Part shown: piece after piece, positions 10,562-22,489 of the stretch
Position numbering within the stretch: the stretch's first letter is position 1
How the letters are laid out: each line of letters begins with the position of its first letter
Source: Toxotes chatareus
Lineage: Eukaryota; Chordata; Actinopteri; Toxotidae
Length of the DNA stretch: 64,000 nucleotides
Assembly (NCBI GenBank): GCA_016801885.1
Contig: CM028898.1
Coordinates: 7,026,177-7,090,176, forward strand
Reading direction: 5' to 3'
Program-made: the position numbers and the translations under genes
Notes under the pieces: generated by a model
Told to the model about the DNA's origin: nothing
Seen by the model: the letters and a program-made list of their open reading frames with translations, nothing else
Databases searched by the model: none

Positions 10562-12954
10562 AGTCTAGATGCCTGATATCATCACCTCTTAGCCTGACAG
10601 AGCGGCTTTAAGGCCGGCTGTTATCTCCACACAAACAGAATCCATCTTAACACTGACAAATTAGTCCATTCATCAACTAAATGCACTTTAATGGAGCTGG
10701 TCAGTCCAGTGTCAGCGTTTGCCACTGTGCTATGCAGTTGTAACATGCTATCGAGGCTATTAATGAGCTTTAGATTATATGAAGGTAATAGAATTAGTTA
10801 AAATTCAACAGTTCATCCCCATCCTGTGAAAACCATGTGTCCCCAGAAGCTTCTTTTCTTTTTTAAATGGATTGCTTTGCTTAAGAAGCAGGAGAAAAAT
10901 CTTTTAAACTCATAAAAAAAACACTTTAATCCTACACCTTTCAAAAGCTCTAGACAGCGATTATTTTCTGAAAGGTGGTAAAACTCAATGAATTTGCTTA
11001 AGATTGTAAGTATAATGGCCATGTCATACAGAAATGGGTTAAATTGGGTTAAAAGTTAGCACTGTTTCCTTTTTCCACAAATGTTATTTTATTTTGTCTG
11101 CCATTAAAAAAAAACTAAACACAAATAAATAGCAGGTGTGTGTGAGATTTATCTATCTCCTGTTGCCTTTTTGCATTTACAGCATGTGGCAGATTTCAAT
11201 GAACACCTTATCCACAGGGTGGCAGTGTTCTCTAACAGATAAACTCACAGCACCAAAACCTGCAGTCCCTCTGTTTCCCTGCCAGAGTGTTGCCACCACC
11301 ACCCTGGAGTCACTTTAAACAACACTTTAAAATCCTCATGATGAATCCATGTCTTGTTAGCCTTATGCTTTGTCTATGTGCTTGGCTGACATATCCAAAA
11401 ATGAAAGGATGTTTAAGTAGTGCCTTGGTTAAGGACAATGTGACACATATTATGATTTGTCTTTGATTGTTTTGTGGTTCATTTGTGTTCTGTTTGTAAG
11501 TTTTAAAAATGAAACATTCTAGTGTCAGCATACAAAATTTGTGCCACCACAAAGAAATCTGGATATTTGTTGTCACACACTGTGAACTGGTGAAGCTCTG
11601 GCTGTTTTAAATTACCCCTATTAAAAGATGAAAACCTTGTTGCTGCAAAATTCTTGTTTTTCGTAAATCAAGAAAAACTTGGGGCTTTGTATAATGACAT
11701 CTACCCGGACCACAAAAAAAAGTTTCACAATTGGTATCACAATACCATCATTAGGAGGTGAAGCTAATCTCAAATTCTGAACAGACTAAGGCATGAAGCA
11801 AAGTTAAATCTGTCGGTAAAAATATACATTATAAATGTACATTTTTATTATGAGGTGCATCATAAACACATATCAAAAGCACAATCTGAAAACAGATCAC
11901 TGTTTGTCTACATCATCTTCAGTGGGATGATGCTGATTGTTTTCATGTTAAAGTATCACACACCAGAATAGATCAGACATTGTATGATTGAGACTCCATC
12001 CATACAATGGTAGGCAGTACGACCTAGTATAGAAGTAACTATAAATTATCTTAGGAGTTTGTTACTTAGCCTGAATGCCTTCTAACTCTCTTGCTCCCTG
12101 AGTTGTTTTTCCCGTTTGGTGCCCTGTGGCACTTTAGTGTGGTTTCTCTAGAGAGGCATAAATTTGGTTCTTCAAGGCTCTCTGAAAATGAAATACCACT
12201 GTCTGCCTTTGCATGCTTAGACTGGGGGCTTTAGGCTCATACTGTGGTGGTTCTGTCTCTCAGTATCCAGCCGTGTGAGACAGGCTGGTGTCATGGGATT
12301 GGCTGCATCAGTCATGAACCAAGATGAGCATGAGATGTGTATTTTGTGTGTTTGTATCTCACCACCAAAACCAGGGCAATCCTATGTCAACTTTCTCTTG
12401 AGGAAATGCAAGTGATAAATGCATTCCCCCACCTGCACACAGAGACATTGGCAGGTTGTGTTGATGGCTTATCACAGAGATCTCACTTTTTTGAAGTTGA
12501 TGTCAGGTGGCAGAGCTTCGCTGGAACTTCCACAAACAGTTATCTTAGAAACAGTCGGTTGCTGGCTTTGAAGTTATTCAAAATCACTGTGATGGATTCA
12601 TTGTTACATCATGACTGTGAGGATATGTTCTGTAAAATCCACCTATTCTGGCATCATTCTCAAGAAGAGTACTTTCATCGCTGAATGGCTTCAAATTTGC
12701 ATGTTGGAGCCATAACAAAGTTACATTACAGGTTATGTTAGCTGCTTGAGCTATTATTACATTGGCACCGCTGGGTTGTTATGTAGCCTACTTACTTGTG
12801 GCATTCTTTTGCTGGTAATAAACTTACTTCAAAGTGTTACATTAAGTGACCTTAATATATTTAGGTCGTGAACAATTAGGCTGTATTCAACTTGACATGC
12901 TCAATTACCCTGTTTTCTAAAAGTGACTGAACATCTTTTGGCTTACTGAAAGAG

Positions 12955-13150
12955 ATGTATGGAGTGACAGATGAGAAAACAGATACCTCTCTCATGGTCT
13001 GTACAGTAATGAAGCTACAGTTAGCAGACAGTTAACTTAGCTTAATTCAAAGACTGGAAACAAGGAAACAGCTAGCCTGGCTCTGTGCAAAGGCAATAAA
13101 ATCCACCTAATAGCAGCCCTAAAGCTAACTAATTAACACTTTATATAATT
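12955..13150. repeat. Dispersed teleost repeat relic (non-autonomous element)
   Basis: It contains the phrases GACTGGAAACAAGGAAACAG, CTAGCCTGGCTCTGTGCAAA and AAAGCTAACTAATTAACAC, which I recognise as parts of a very common repeat in percomorph genomes. It has no coding capacity. The class (probably a non-autonomous DNA element) is uncertain. Confidence 0.55.
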
Positions 13151-15240
13151 ATTTAGAGGTGATATGTTTTAGTATTGTAGTTTACAACATTGAAAAATGA
13201 ACTAAAATTATCAAGAGACTGTCAAAGACATCTATGTGTTGTACTGCAGGGGTGTCTGAAGTTTGCGTGCTAAACAGCTGGCCTTTAGCGCCCATCCCTT
13301 CTGGTAATACCACTTTGTACCTCAAGAGGCGATAGTGAATCACACTGCAGCAGCCAGCCTAACCTGGTCCAACATAAAAGGACGAAGAAGTAGCGCTGCC
13401 GAGAGGTAAAGAAGCCACGCTTAGCTTTCCACCGCTTCAGTTCTTGGTGAGTAATTGGTTGAAGTTCAGAAAGTTACCGGTCTTCCCCAGGAAACATGCC
13501 GCGTCAATCTCTTATCGTTCACATTGTAATTTCAAGCAGCAGCGCTGGAAAAAAACGTCCACCTCAGCCCCTGACCCGCTCTTCCAATGTGGAGATATTG
13601 GGAATTTGGTGAAAACGTGGTGAAAAGATTTACAGATATGTCAACAAACTGTTTGCAGAATGGCAACAATGAAACTGCTGACATTAAAAAGTAAGTAAAA
13701 TCTAATATTAACACGTGTGCAATCAATTCAGCTCATCTCGCAGCTGCTACAACATCAAAATAACACAACAAAAGTAGCTAATTAAGGGTGCTACGAGGTT
13801 AGCATTAGCGCTAGCCACCTTTGAATCACGCGAGAACACTCCAAAACCAGAACAAGGGTGTTTTTCCCGTTCTTCCCTTTCTACTGACATTGTGTTGTGC
13901 GTTGCGGTAGTCTGGCCGTAAAATGGCAATTTATCGTGTTTACACTTCCTCTACACCTCTAAACAGAGCCAGTCTATCTCTTTCTCTATTTCCAGTCTTT
14001 TTCCTAAATTAAGTTAGCGGCTGCTGGCTGTGGCTTCATATTTTTGTTTATGTTCAGACACGAAAGTGGTATCAATATTTTAATCTAAGACTCAAGCAAA
14101 AAAACTAAAGCTAATTAAATATTTCTCAAAATGTTGAATTTTTCCTGATAATTTTAGCCCTTACCCAGTATATGGGTTATTAATATATTGTAGTCCTCTG
14201 TCTCAGTATGATTGTTTGTTGTCTTTTCCCAGCCTCTCTACGGATCTCATCTGTTGGTTCTTAGGTCAGAACCCATGGGTCCCCAGAGGCCCATAATTGG
14301 CCCTGTAGTGATGTTCTTGTTTGCTGGGCTCTTGTGGCTTCTACGACACTCTCAGCCTATGGCAAGGCCTCGTTTGGTCAGATTTGCTTACTTTGTAGAG
14401 GAGCCAATCACCAATTCATTCCCAAAGCCTCAGAGGTTCAAAAGCCAAGTGCATAATTGCCCCTTAAATCAATCTGCAAATTTCGTGGTATCCGAGCTGC
14501 AAACAGTTGGCCTGGAATCATTTATTCACAAGGAATGGCTGTCCATGGTATGTATTTAGAGTCACAGAAAATACTACAGTGTCCTGGAGAAAATTACATT
14601 TGAGTCAGGGAAGATACACTGAATTATGGGCCAGTGGTTTACATACATTTTACATTAAGCTTAGTACAATTCATCCCATTTGTTCAACCTTTATGGGTGT
14701 CATTGTGTTTTTGTGGTTCTGATGGGGGTACAGGCCACACAGCAAGATCTCTGCATCACAGAGGTTTTCCCCCATAGTTTGAAAAAGTTTCCCTCAATCC
14801 TTCTTCATAAACTTCAGTCAGCTGCTGCTGTGTGAGACAGAGAGACGTAAGAGATAGACAGTGTGGTTGTAACAGTGTCACTTTAAAAAACAGACAGGAC
14901 TCATCTTCCTTAGTCTCTCCACCTTAATAACAGTTCCTCTCCACACACGCACACACACTTTGATGCCTAGGGCTTTACGAGTACTGTTTAACTCACACAG
15001 TCCTGCTCGCTCCTTCTCTCTCTCTCTGTCTCTCTTTTGAGTTTTCTGTCTATCTCCTTCTTCCTCCCTCTCTCCCTCCTTCTGTCTTTCTGTCTCTCTG
15101 TCTTTTCACTCCTCCTCCTCCTCCTCTCCCTGCTGTATTTGCAGGCAGCTTTAGTGCCAGACACCCTGAGGCAGCGGTAGCGCCAGCGAGTCTTCCCACC
15201 TCTGTTTTTGTGGTGGGAGATGACATGTCGAAGCTTTGAA

Positions 15241-15289
15241 GGGCAGGGGAAGGGAGGGAGAGGGGGAGGGAACGGGAAGGGAAGGAGGG
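15241..15289 (+). other. G-quadruplex-capable tract
   Basis: At least eight runs of three or more G, separated by one to five bases, in a 49-bp purine tract. This is more than sufficient for quadruplex folding on the plus strand. Confidence 0.6.
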
Positions 15290-15720
15290 AGCACATCACT
15301 CGGCGCAGAGGAAAAGCAAGGGACCCAGAGAGAATGTCATGTGGCCTGCAGTCAGCCCAGATATTCTCTTTCTCTCTCTCTTTCTCGGACTGTCTATGTG
15401 GGCAGGCAGGAATGGCGACAGGAAGCAACCCCCCCTTCTTCCTCCCTTCATCCTCTCCTAGTCTCCTTCAGCTCTTCACTCACTCACTCACTCACTCACT
15501 CTTCATGGCTCCCCTGCTTCACCACCCCCTTTTCCTCTTCTCCATCCCACCTTCCACCCCTCCACTCATGCTCCTTCTCTCCCCTCTCTGGGCCCAGTTT
15601 CTGTTGTGTGAATTTCCCGAACTGCATTTTTTTTTCTTCTTTTTTTTCCCTCCCCTTTCTTTCGGTTTGTCTGTCCCTCACCCACAGGCGTAGTCGTGCA
15701 TCATAACTCACTTGGTGTTG

Positions 15721-15766
15721 AAGTGTGCTGAGGTGTGCTGAGGTGTGCTGAGGTGTGTTGAGGTGT
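15721..15766 (+). repeat. 10-bp tandem repeat, about 4.5 copies
   Basis: The unit AGGTGTGCTG is repeated head to tail; the first copy begins AAGTG, and the fourth carries a C-to-T change (AGGTGTGTTG). Confidence 0.85.
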
Positions 15767-16692
15767 AAACTATGAGTGAGCAGCAGACAAAACATGTTTG
15801 ATTTTAGATCCTCAGCCATTACTCATTCTCTCATGTGAGAGACGAAAACGCCGGTACTTTTCCAAAAGTGTAGGTTTCATATGCACTTGAATATGTTGAT
15901 ATATTTTACATGAAATATTATGTGCAGGCCCATGTCACTAACATTAATCACAAATGGGTCTTATAAACATTCAACAAAGAACCAGAAATAGACATACAGC
16001 CTAATAAAATACCTGAAACTGTGGGCTGGTCTTTCAGGTATTTAATTGTTTATGTTTCCATTGAAGGAATGCTTGGTTTGTGTACTAATTTGTGTATCAG
16101 AGCAGTGGGATTAGCACTGAGGCAGACAGGATGGGGCCACACAGAAATGATCAAACATCCTCTCAGATATGCTCTGTTGCATGTATGGGGTATAGTCAAG
16201 CTTTGTTTGTCTCACAGAGAAAACACAAGACGGTGATTTCTCTCAGTAAAGCAAATAAAATGATGAAAGGGGAATAGAAGCCTCCTCTGAGGTATAAAAA
16301 AAAGTTTCCACCGTCTTTGATATGGGCCTCTGATGGTACTTCAACCATACCTGCCTGTTCTTATGTGGCTGCCTTCTCACCTGTGTTCTTTCAAAGCGCT
16401 CACACAAAAGTTACACATTGTAAAACATCCTCTAAAACCAAGGCAGGGACTTTTTAGATGGGTAATTTTCAAAGTGGAGACAGAAGAGATACCATTCAGT
16501 GCCCAAAGAGACACCAAACCACTTTTCATTTTATCCCAAATTAGAGTGTGTTTAAGTATTTAAGTCTTATTCTTTTACTTTTCAGGTCAGCGGAGACAGT
16601 ACGGGATCAGTTACAGACAAATAGCCTGAAGATAAAAACAAAAAGAGTAAGTTGCCTTTTCTGGCTTAGATGAGCTCACTTATTGCTTATAA

Positions 16693-16713
16693 TGTGTGTG
16701 TGTGTGTGTGTGT
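16693..16713 (+). repeat. (TG)n microsatellite
   Basis: Uninterrupted TG dinucleotides, about 10 units. Confidence 0.9.
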
Positions 16714-18113
16714 TATGCGTACATTTGTGTTTGTCTCACTGCATGACATACTGTTTGTGTTTGCATTTGTTTGTATGGATTGTATCACTGCAGGCCAGTT
16801 TGATATTTCGAGTCATTACCAGCGTCAGAAAGGGAAGAGATTACAGGGTACAGCAGCAATAACACACACTATTAGCAAGACAAGGTGTTATTATGCCTCT
16901 GGTGTCAGGTGAGATGTCAGAGCAACTAGTCTGTGTCATGCTTACAATTGCTGGATCAGCAGGCTTACGCCGTAACAAGTGAGTAATACAAACACATTAA
17001 CAAAGAGGCAAATCTATAAATCTTTTCTGAACCTATTCTAAATAGAAAGTCAAGTGATTTTCAGCTTCATAGTTAGATTTTTCAAGATATTTCTGGACAA
17101 GCTCCTGTTTTTTTAGGAAAATACTCTGTACACCAGGACATTCAGAATGGCACAACATGACATTCTCGATTGCCTGGGTGTGTAACTTGTCATCACATCG
17201 CATCACTATTGTTTGGTTGGAGTCAAAAACTTCTGTTACAGTGCAGTTTTTTTCTTTCACTTTCAGATTTGAACTATTCTCTGAGAACTCTTCCCTTTAC
17301 AGTACAGTGAGTGTGTTAAAAGCATTAAGAAAATGCTCACGGCCGCAAATGTGAATGAGCACATAAATTTCGCCTGCCTCTTTTTTTCCCCTCTGTCTTT
17401 CTTGTTGCGTCTAAATTTTCCATGCCTGGCCTCTCTACTGCTGAGAGTGCTGTTCCTCGAAGCCGCAGTGTATTTTGAAGCAAGGTCGGGAGAGAGCCAG
17501 AGGCTCCAAAATCAGGCACAAGACTCCCAGTGTTCCACTGTTCGGCTTGCTCTTGGCACCAACTCCTGACCAGAGAGGTCTAGCTAGCCACAGCCACTGT
17601 GTATGTGTGTGTTTGTGTGTGAACATATATAGCCCTCCCCCCTCCCAACTTCTAAGCCCATATAGAAATAGCTTTGGTTGACTAATTTATGGGCTCTCCC
17701 ACATAGAAACAGTACCTAGGTGTGAGTCAGACAGGCTCGAGCACAGTGTCTGTTGGACAAATTTTCAGTTTTTGTTTTATCCCTCAACCCTTACTCCTCT
17801 GATACATGCTGTCTCCCCAGTAGTAATGTATATTGAAACGGAGGTGGCCCCAGATGTACTGGAGTTTGACAAATCTGAACACACAAGCGATTCAGGGAGC
17901 TGTTCTAAATTGGTTCCATTCCTTGGCTGACACTGGTGAGGTCATCCCCCGTAGAAAAAGAGTCTGAGCTGGTGATTCTGACAATGCTCAAATTTCATAC
18001 TTTCCTTGCTGCTGTCATTATAGACCATCATACAAAATGTCAGATTTTTACAGGAGGATAGTCTGTCTTCAACCGTAACCTGTTCTGAAAGATAGACCTA
18101 CAGCATTTTGTTT

Positions 18114-18146
<33 letters not shown>

Positions 18147-18879
18147 AATGGTGTTGGGGGATGGGGGTGGACCACACATCAAAACCTCACACTCGATTAA
18201 CACATATGGATCTGACATTAATCCTGAAGGTTCCTTTAAGTATGTCAATGGAAAGCCATCCATCTGTCTTCATCCTCAGACGGAATATCCACCCGGGGTC
18301 TGGAAGTCTAGGACGCAACACGCAAAACCACAGCGAATATAAATAAATGGCTGTATTTCTCTCCCTGCTTTTGTCTGGTCAGGACACTCCGCCGAGAGCC
18401 TGCCAAGTTGTGCATCTACATTTGGGTTTGGCTGTTCCCCTCTCCCGACAGCTAAGCCCGGGCCAAACCACAGGAAAAGGAAGCAAAAGGTCCTCTCTGA
18501 AGGGCTTATAAAATATTGTCCTGGGCAAAAAAAAAATGGCGGATGAAAATGGCAACATTCGGTCCCTTCACTACAAACAAAAGGCCTTTGAAGGAGAGAC
18601 ATGGGAAGTTGCTGCTGTTTTTGCTTGCTTTGTTGCCCAAACCTTTTTGTTTTACTGTTTATTGGCAGAGCCATGACATAGTTATGGTTTCAAATTCCCT
18701 GTAAACACCATCTAATATAAATATTGTCAGCACTATCACTGCATATGGAGCAAATTTCAAAAATTCTGCACATCCAGATCAGGTTTTAATGCCTTGGAAA
18801 TGGACATGATAAACTGTTAAGTTATAGGTTTGTATAATTTTCTCCACCAATGACTCTAGTTACATAGCATTACAGCTGC

Positions 18880-19050
18880 CACAGTTTAATCTGATATCAG
18901 TCAAGTGGGATTGGAACTTCCCTGGTTCAAATCCAGCAGCTGGGAAAGTCTTGGTTGGAAAGTAGAGATTCACTCGCCTGTGCCTTTGAGCAAGACACCC
19001 AAAGGCTTAACTCCTCCAGTGGAGCTGCTCAGTTTCTAAAAGTCTAATTA
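18880..19050 (+). repeat. tRNA-derived SINE relic
   Basis: A perfect-looking RNA polymerase III B box, GGTTCAAATCC (18924-18934), follows an A-box-like CAAGTGGG. Downstream, the phrases CCTTTGAGCAAGACACCC and CTCCAGTGGAGCTGCTCA are typical of teleost SINE bodies. It does not fold as a functional tRNA gene. Confidence 0.55.
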
Positions 19051-20384
19051 GTTTGTGGTTTTCCTGGGTATTGCTGGAAAACATTTAGTAGATTAAGAAA
19101 ACACAGGGCTCAGTGGTTATCTTTAACAATAAGGATATTTTTTTTAATTCGAGAACATGAATTTATGTCAAGATTCCTATTTAAAGAAATAATTATACAT
19201 TTTGGCAAATACTTATTCACTTTCTTGAGTTAGATGAGAAGATTGATCCTACAGTCATGTGTGAGAGTGGTATTAATCTTCTCAGCTAATTCCCAGCAAG
19301 AAAACAAATAAGTTTATTTCCCAAAGTGACAAACTATGTCTTTAATTACTACTGTGTATTACTGCAGTGGTTGTAAACTAATTTGTTACACTTAGAACTC
19401 CAGTTCAGCAGCACACTCGTAGCACTGTATATAACTATCATCACAGTCAGAATCTCCTGAACACGATAAAAACATTTAGAAACGGTACGATGCCACTTCA
19501 GTTTTTAAGTGCCACTGATCCAAAGCCTGAAATCTGTTCCATAACTGCAAATAGCTGTTACAGTTTAACCATGGCTCAGCATACCTGCAGTGGAAATGCC
19601 TGCCCATGAAATTGAAGTGATATGTGGTGGTGGTCGCAGTAAGGACCTCTTCCATTTCAATGTTTTTCCGTTCCTTGTGCATGGAGTTTTGCCCTCCCAA
19701 CAAACACACAAACACACATATAAAATACAAACCAATGTCACAAATACTTAAAGTCAAACAGTAAAGCAAACTAATCGCCTTCTACACACACAAATACAAA
19801 CCAAACACACAAACATGCACCACACACATCCTCCCATCTTCCCGCCCTCTGTGTCTCTCCTTGAAAATGTCTGTGACAAAACATAGTGGCACGGTTTGTG
19901 TGGATGGATTTGTGTGGTGTGTCTCCGTGTAAGCATGAGAACACATTAGGAGTGTGTTTGAGTGCATGTGCACATACCCGCAGACTCATGTGTATCTAGA
20001 TCTGGAAGTGCATGCATGCATGGCTTAATGCACCAGTGCATACAGTATACGCACGCATGAGATGTGTGTGTGTTTGTGTGTGTGTGAGGGCTCAGCGTTC
20101 CCATGTGATGTGCGTAGAGGGCCATCTGGTCACCCCTGCCATGCCGTGGTCCCTGTGAAGTGCTGTCAGCGTGGCCGTTGTGGTCTCCCGTGGCGACTGG
20201 AGGCTTGCTGCACAGCACTTCCAGCCCAGGCAGCCGACCTCAGAAAAGGAAATTTGGGTCGCTCAAATGGAGGGGTTGCTCCCGAGCTATTTACAGAGCC
20301 CTCTACCGGTCCAGCGCCACCCACGATATTCCATATGAGAACCAGTGTGTGTGTGGTGCCTGCGGTGTGGTGTGTGTGTGTGGT

Positions 20385-20416
20385 GGGGGGCGGGGGGCGG
20401 GGGGGAGGTAAGGGGG
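20385..20416 (+). other. G-quadruplex-capable tract
   Basis: Runs of 6, 6, 7 and 5 G within 32 bp, separated by C, C and AGGTAA. It directly follows GT-rich sequence. Strong quadruplex potential on the plus strand. Confidence 0.7.
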
Positions 20417-22489
20417 TACGTTTGTGTGTGCTTGTGCATGCGAATACATGTGCTTTTATGAGAAAACGCAGTCTTTACATTTATGCCTGCAGGCATGTGT
20501 GGTGTGTCCTGGCATACAAATGTATGTGTATTTAATGCTTTATTGAAACCCATTATATCCTATTATCAGAAACTGTCCATGTCACACTCTGATTATAACC
20601 TGCAGTAAATGAAATAATTGGCAACAAAAGAAAACAGTACACCTTTACATGCTCTGACTAATTAATATTCCTCATTCATGTACTGCTGCACAATAAGAAC
20701 GTTAAACCACAGGCGCGTATCCCGTGAATTATAATTCATAAATCACTGTCAGATTTATGGACGCTATATCTAAGACTACATACCGGAGCTAAGTTTGAGG
20801 CAATCCTTTTCTAACCTTGCCTGTATAAACATCTGGGGCGTCATGGTTGCTGATCATGGAAATACGATGAGGATACGGAGAAGAGTGGAGCCTCAGATTA
20901 ATGAGAAACCTGCCTGTAGGAAACTTTGGTTCAAGTGAGATCATGGGCATTTCTCTTTTGATGCCCATCAATTGGGTTTAGTGGTTTTCTGGTCGAGCTC
21001 TGTAGACTTGGGGAATAATGCTGAAACAGGGACTGTAGATCCATTTGCCAAGACGCTGAGGATCTGATGTATATTCACAGTATTTCAGCGATAAACCACA
21101 TCACGCCTACTGTATGCAAACATGACTCGTGTTGAGATTTGGGAAAATCAGTTGACTAAATGAATGTGTTGATAGCCATATCATGAGCTGTGGTAAGAGA
21201 CGTTTCATGTATGGCAGCTCAAATGACTACTTCACCTACGTGCACTAAATGTATCTAAGAGAGGTAAGCAAGTAAACAATCTCTTAACGCCCACAGACTG
21301 AGGACAGTCCACAGCCACCCAAGGGGAGACCTCCAGCATCTCTCAAAGTCTCCCTATGTTGTGAATATTAGGTTAAGGTTATTTTAGGCCGACCCGCTCC
21401 AGAAGCAAATTACAGTGCAAGAAAGGGGGTGAAAAACCAAGTGGGCTGTCCACCGTGTAATTTTCCTGTTTCTCTTTCAAAGGATGAGGTATTCCTCGAG
21501 GAAGCCCTGTTAAATTTACAAGCCATGACCCCACATCAGCGGGAAGAGGAGGCTCCTCTGACAGGGAAGAGGAGTCATGGATGGAGGTATGTGACTGTAT
21601 GTCTAGAGCTAAATGGAGTTATGTCGCTGCTTTTCAGCGGCTTGATTGTGTGTTCATTAGATTCAGAGCACGTAATCAGAAGTTGCTTGACTTTGGCTGG
21701 GCTTTCAAAAGAAACTAACATGATAAATCACTCACCTTGGGCATTTCTCTCACTGTTCAGCAGTAATGCGCAAGCATACCAGACTTGGCTGGTATAAGAT
21801 TCCTGAGTAAGACCCTCTGGCTGATCTGAAGAAACCTCTCCCTGAATAAAGGTCTTTCCTGCCTGAACAAGAGAGCAGCCTTTAGAAGAATGAAGATGAT
21901 CACTGCTTACTCCTCAAGTGTACCTTCAGACGTCTCAGCCATAATTATGCCAGACTGGGAGAATTACAGGTACCCTGGCATTAGTCCTAATACACTAAGA
22001 TACACACACACTTACCTCTTCTTCATCAAAAGGCACTGTGCTTGTGTTTTCCCATGCTTCAAGTTCGTAAACTCTTCAGAAAACCATTTAGCTTTGTGAC
22101 TTTGATCTTTGCCAAGAGTGCCTTACTCGCTATAATTATGTGCACAACATCACATGCTAAATTGCAAACAGGGAATTCAAGATGCTTGAAAGAAAATGAG
22201 AGAGTTGAGACATAATGCTGTCAATACACATATACACATCATCGATACCTCCTCCTACAGAGTCTTTCAGAGCATCCTCATCTACAAGCTGCAGTATGAG
22301 GTCGTATATTCTTCCTCTGAGTTTCCAAGGGGCCCCTGCAGTACTAGTGTGGGGAGGGGGAGGGGATGTGCACTGCAGTGCGGCTTGCTGGTTAATTATG
22401 GGTCGCGAGCTGCAGCTCGGCTGGCCTGGGCGGGTGTTGGAGCCAGTGGGTCTGGCACAGGGAGGTCTGGCCACAGACCCCGGTGGTGA

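Larger units (their letters stand above)
8367..12954. other. Non-coding stretch upstream of tac4
   Basis: No convincing coding exon was seen on either strand. It contains poly-T runs near 8458-8483. Two dense motif clusters (9381-9565 and 10546-10561, listed separately) lie in sequence of more even base composition that could be conserved non-coding DNA. Confidence 0.5.
13691..16585. repeat. Low-complexity block with alternating purine/pyrimidine strand bias
   Basis: Inside this interval the plus strand is pyrimidine-rich (TCTC-type) at about 14997-15130, strongly purine-rich (GGGA-type, G-quadruplex capable) at 15236-15290, and pyrimidine-rich again at 15360-15700. There is a (CACT)6 run at 15477-15501. 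Open frames here are compositional artefacts. Elsewhere in the interval I see no supported feature. Confidence 0.6.
13587..22489 (+). other. Hypothetical four-exon reading frame (165 aa), unrecognised
   Basis: Exon-like segments: 13587-13690 (ATG; donor AAA|GTAAGT), 16586-16646 (acceptor CTTTTACTTTTCAG; donor AGA|GTAAGT), 21483-21586 (acceptor TTTCTCTTTCAAAG; donor GAG|GTATGT) and 22261-22489 (acceptor CCTCCTCCTACAG; stop TGA). Phases fit (2, 0, 2) and the joined frame is 498 nt without an internal stop. The protein begins MWRYWEFGENVVKRF, has a charged middle (SAETVRDQLQ, DEVFLEEALLNLQ) and ends in a Gly/Arg-rich tail that looks less protein-like. There is no signal peptide and I recognise no domain. 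Caveats: chance open frames of 20-34 codons are common, the splice sites were picked by eye, and the last segment also reads as a spliceable exon on the minus strand (RIYDLILQLVDEDALK). A non-coding transcript is an alternative. The rest of the interval would be introns. Confidence 0.2.

Noticed and set aside
11211..11224. CTCF-like CCACAGGGTGGCAG
   Set aside because: It mismatches central positions of the core, so it is weaker than the site at 1026-1039.
14988..15819. Several open frames of 100-160 codons
   Set aside because: They arise from CT/GA low-complexity sequence and overlap on both strands, with Ser/Leu/Arg-biased translations.
18924..18934. tRNA gene suggested by a B box
   Set aside because: No cloverleaf can be built around it; the downstream sequence is SINE-like.
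20062..20535. 157-codon plus-strand frame
   Set aside because: Cys/Val-rich from GT repeats, with no splice context or family resemblance.
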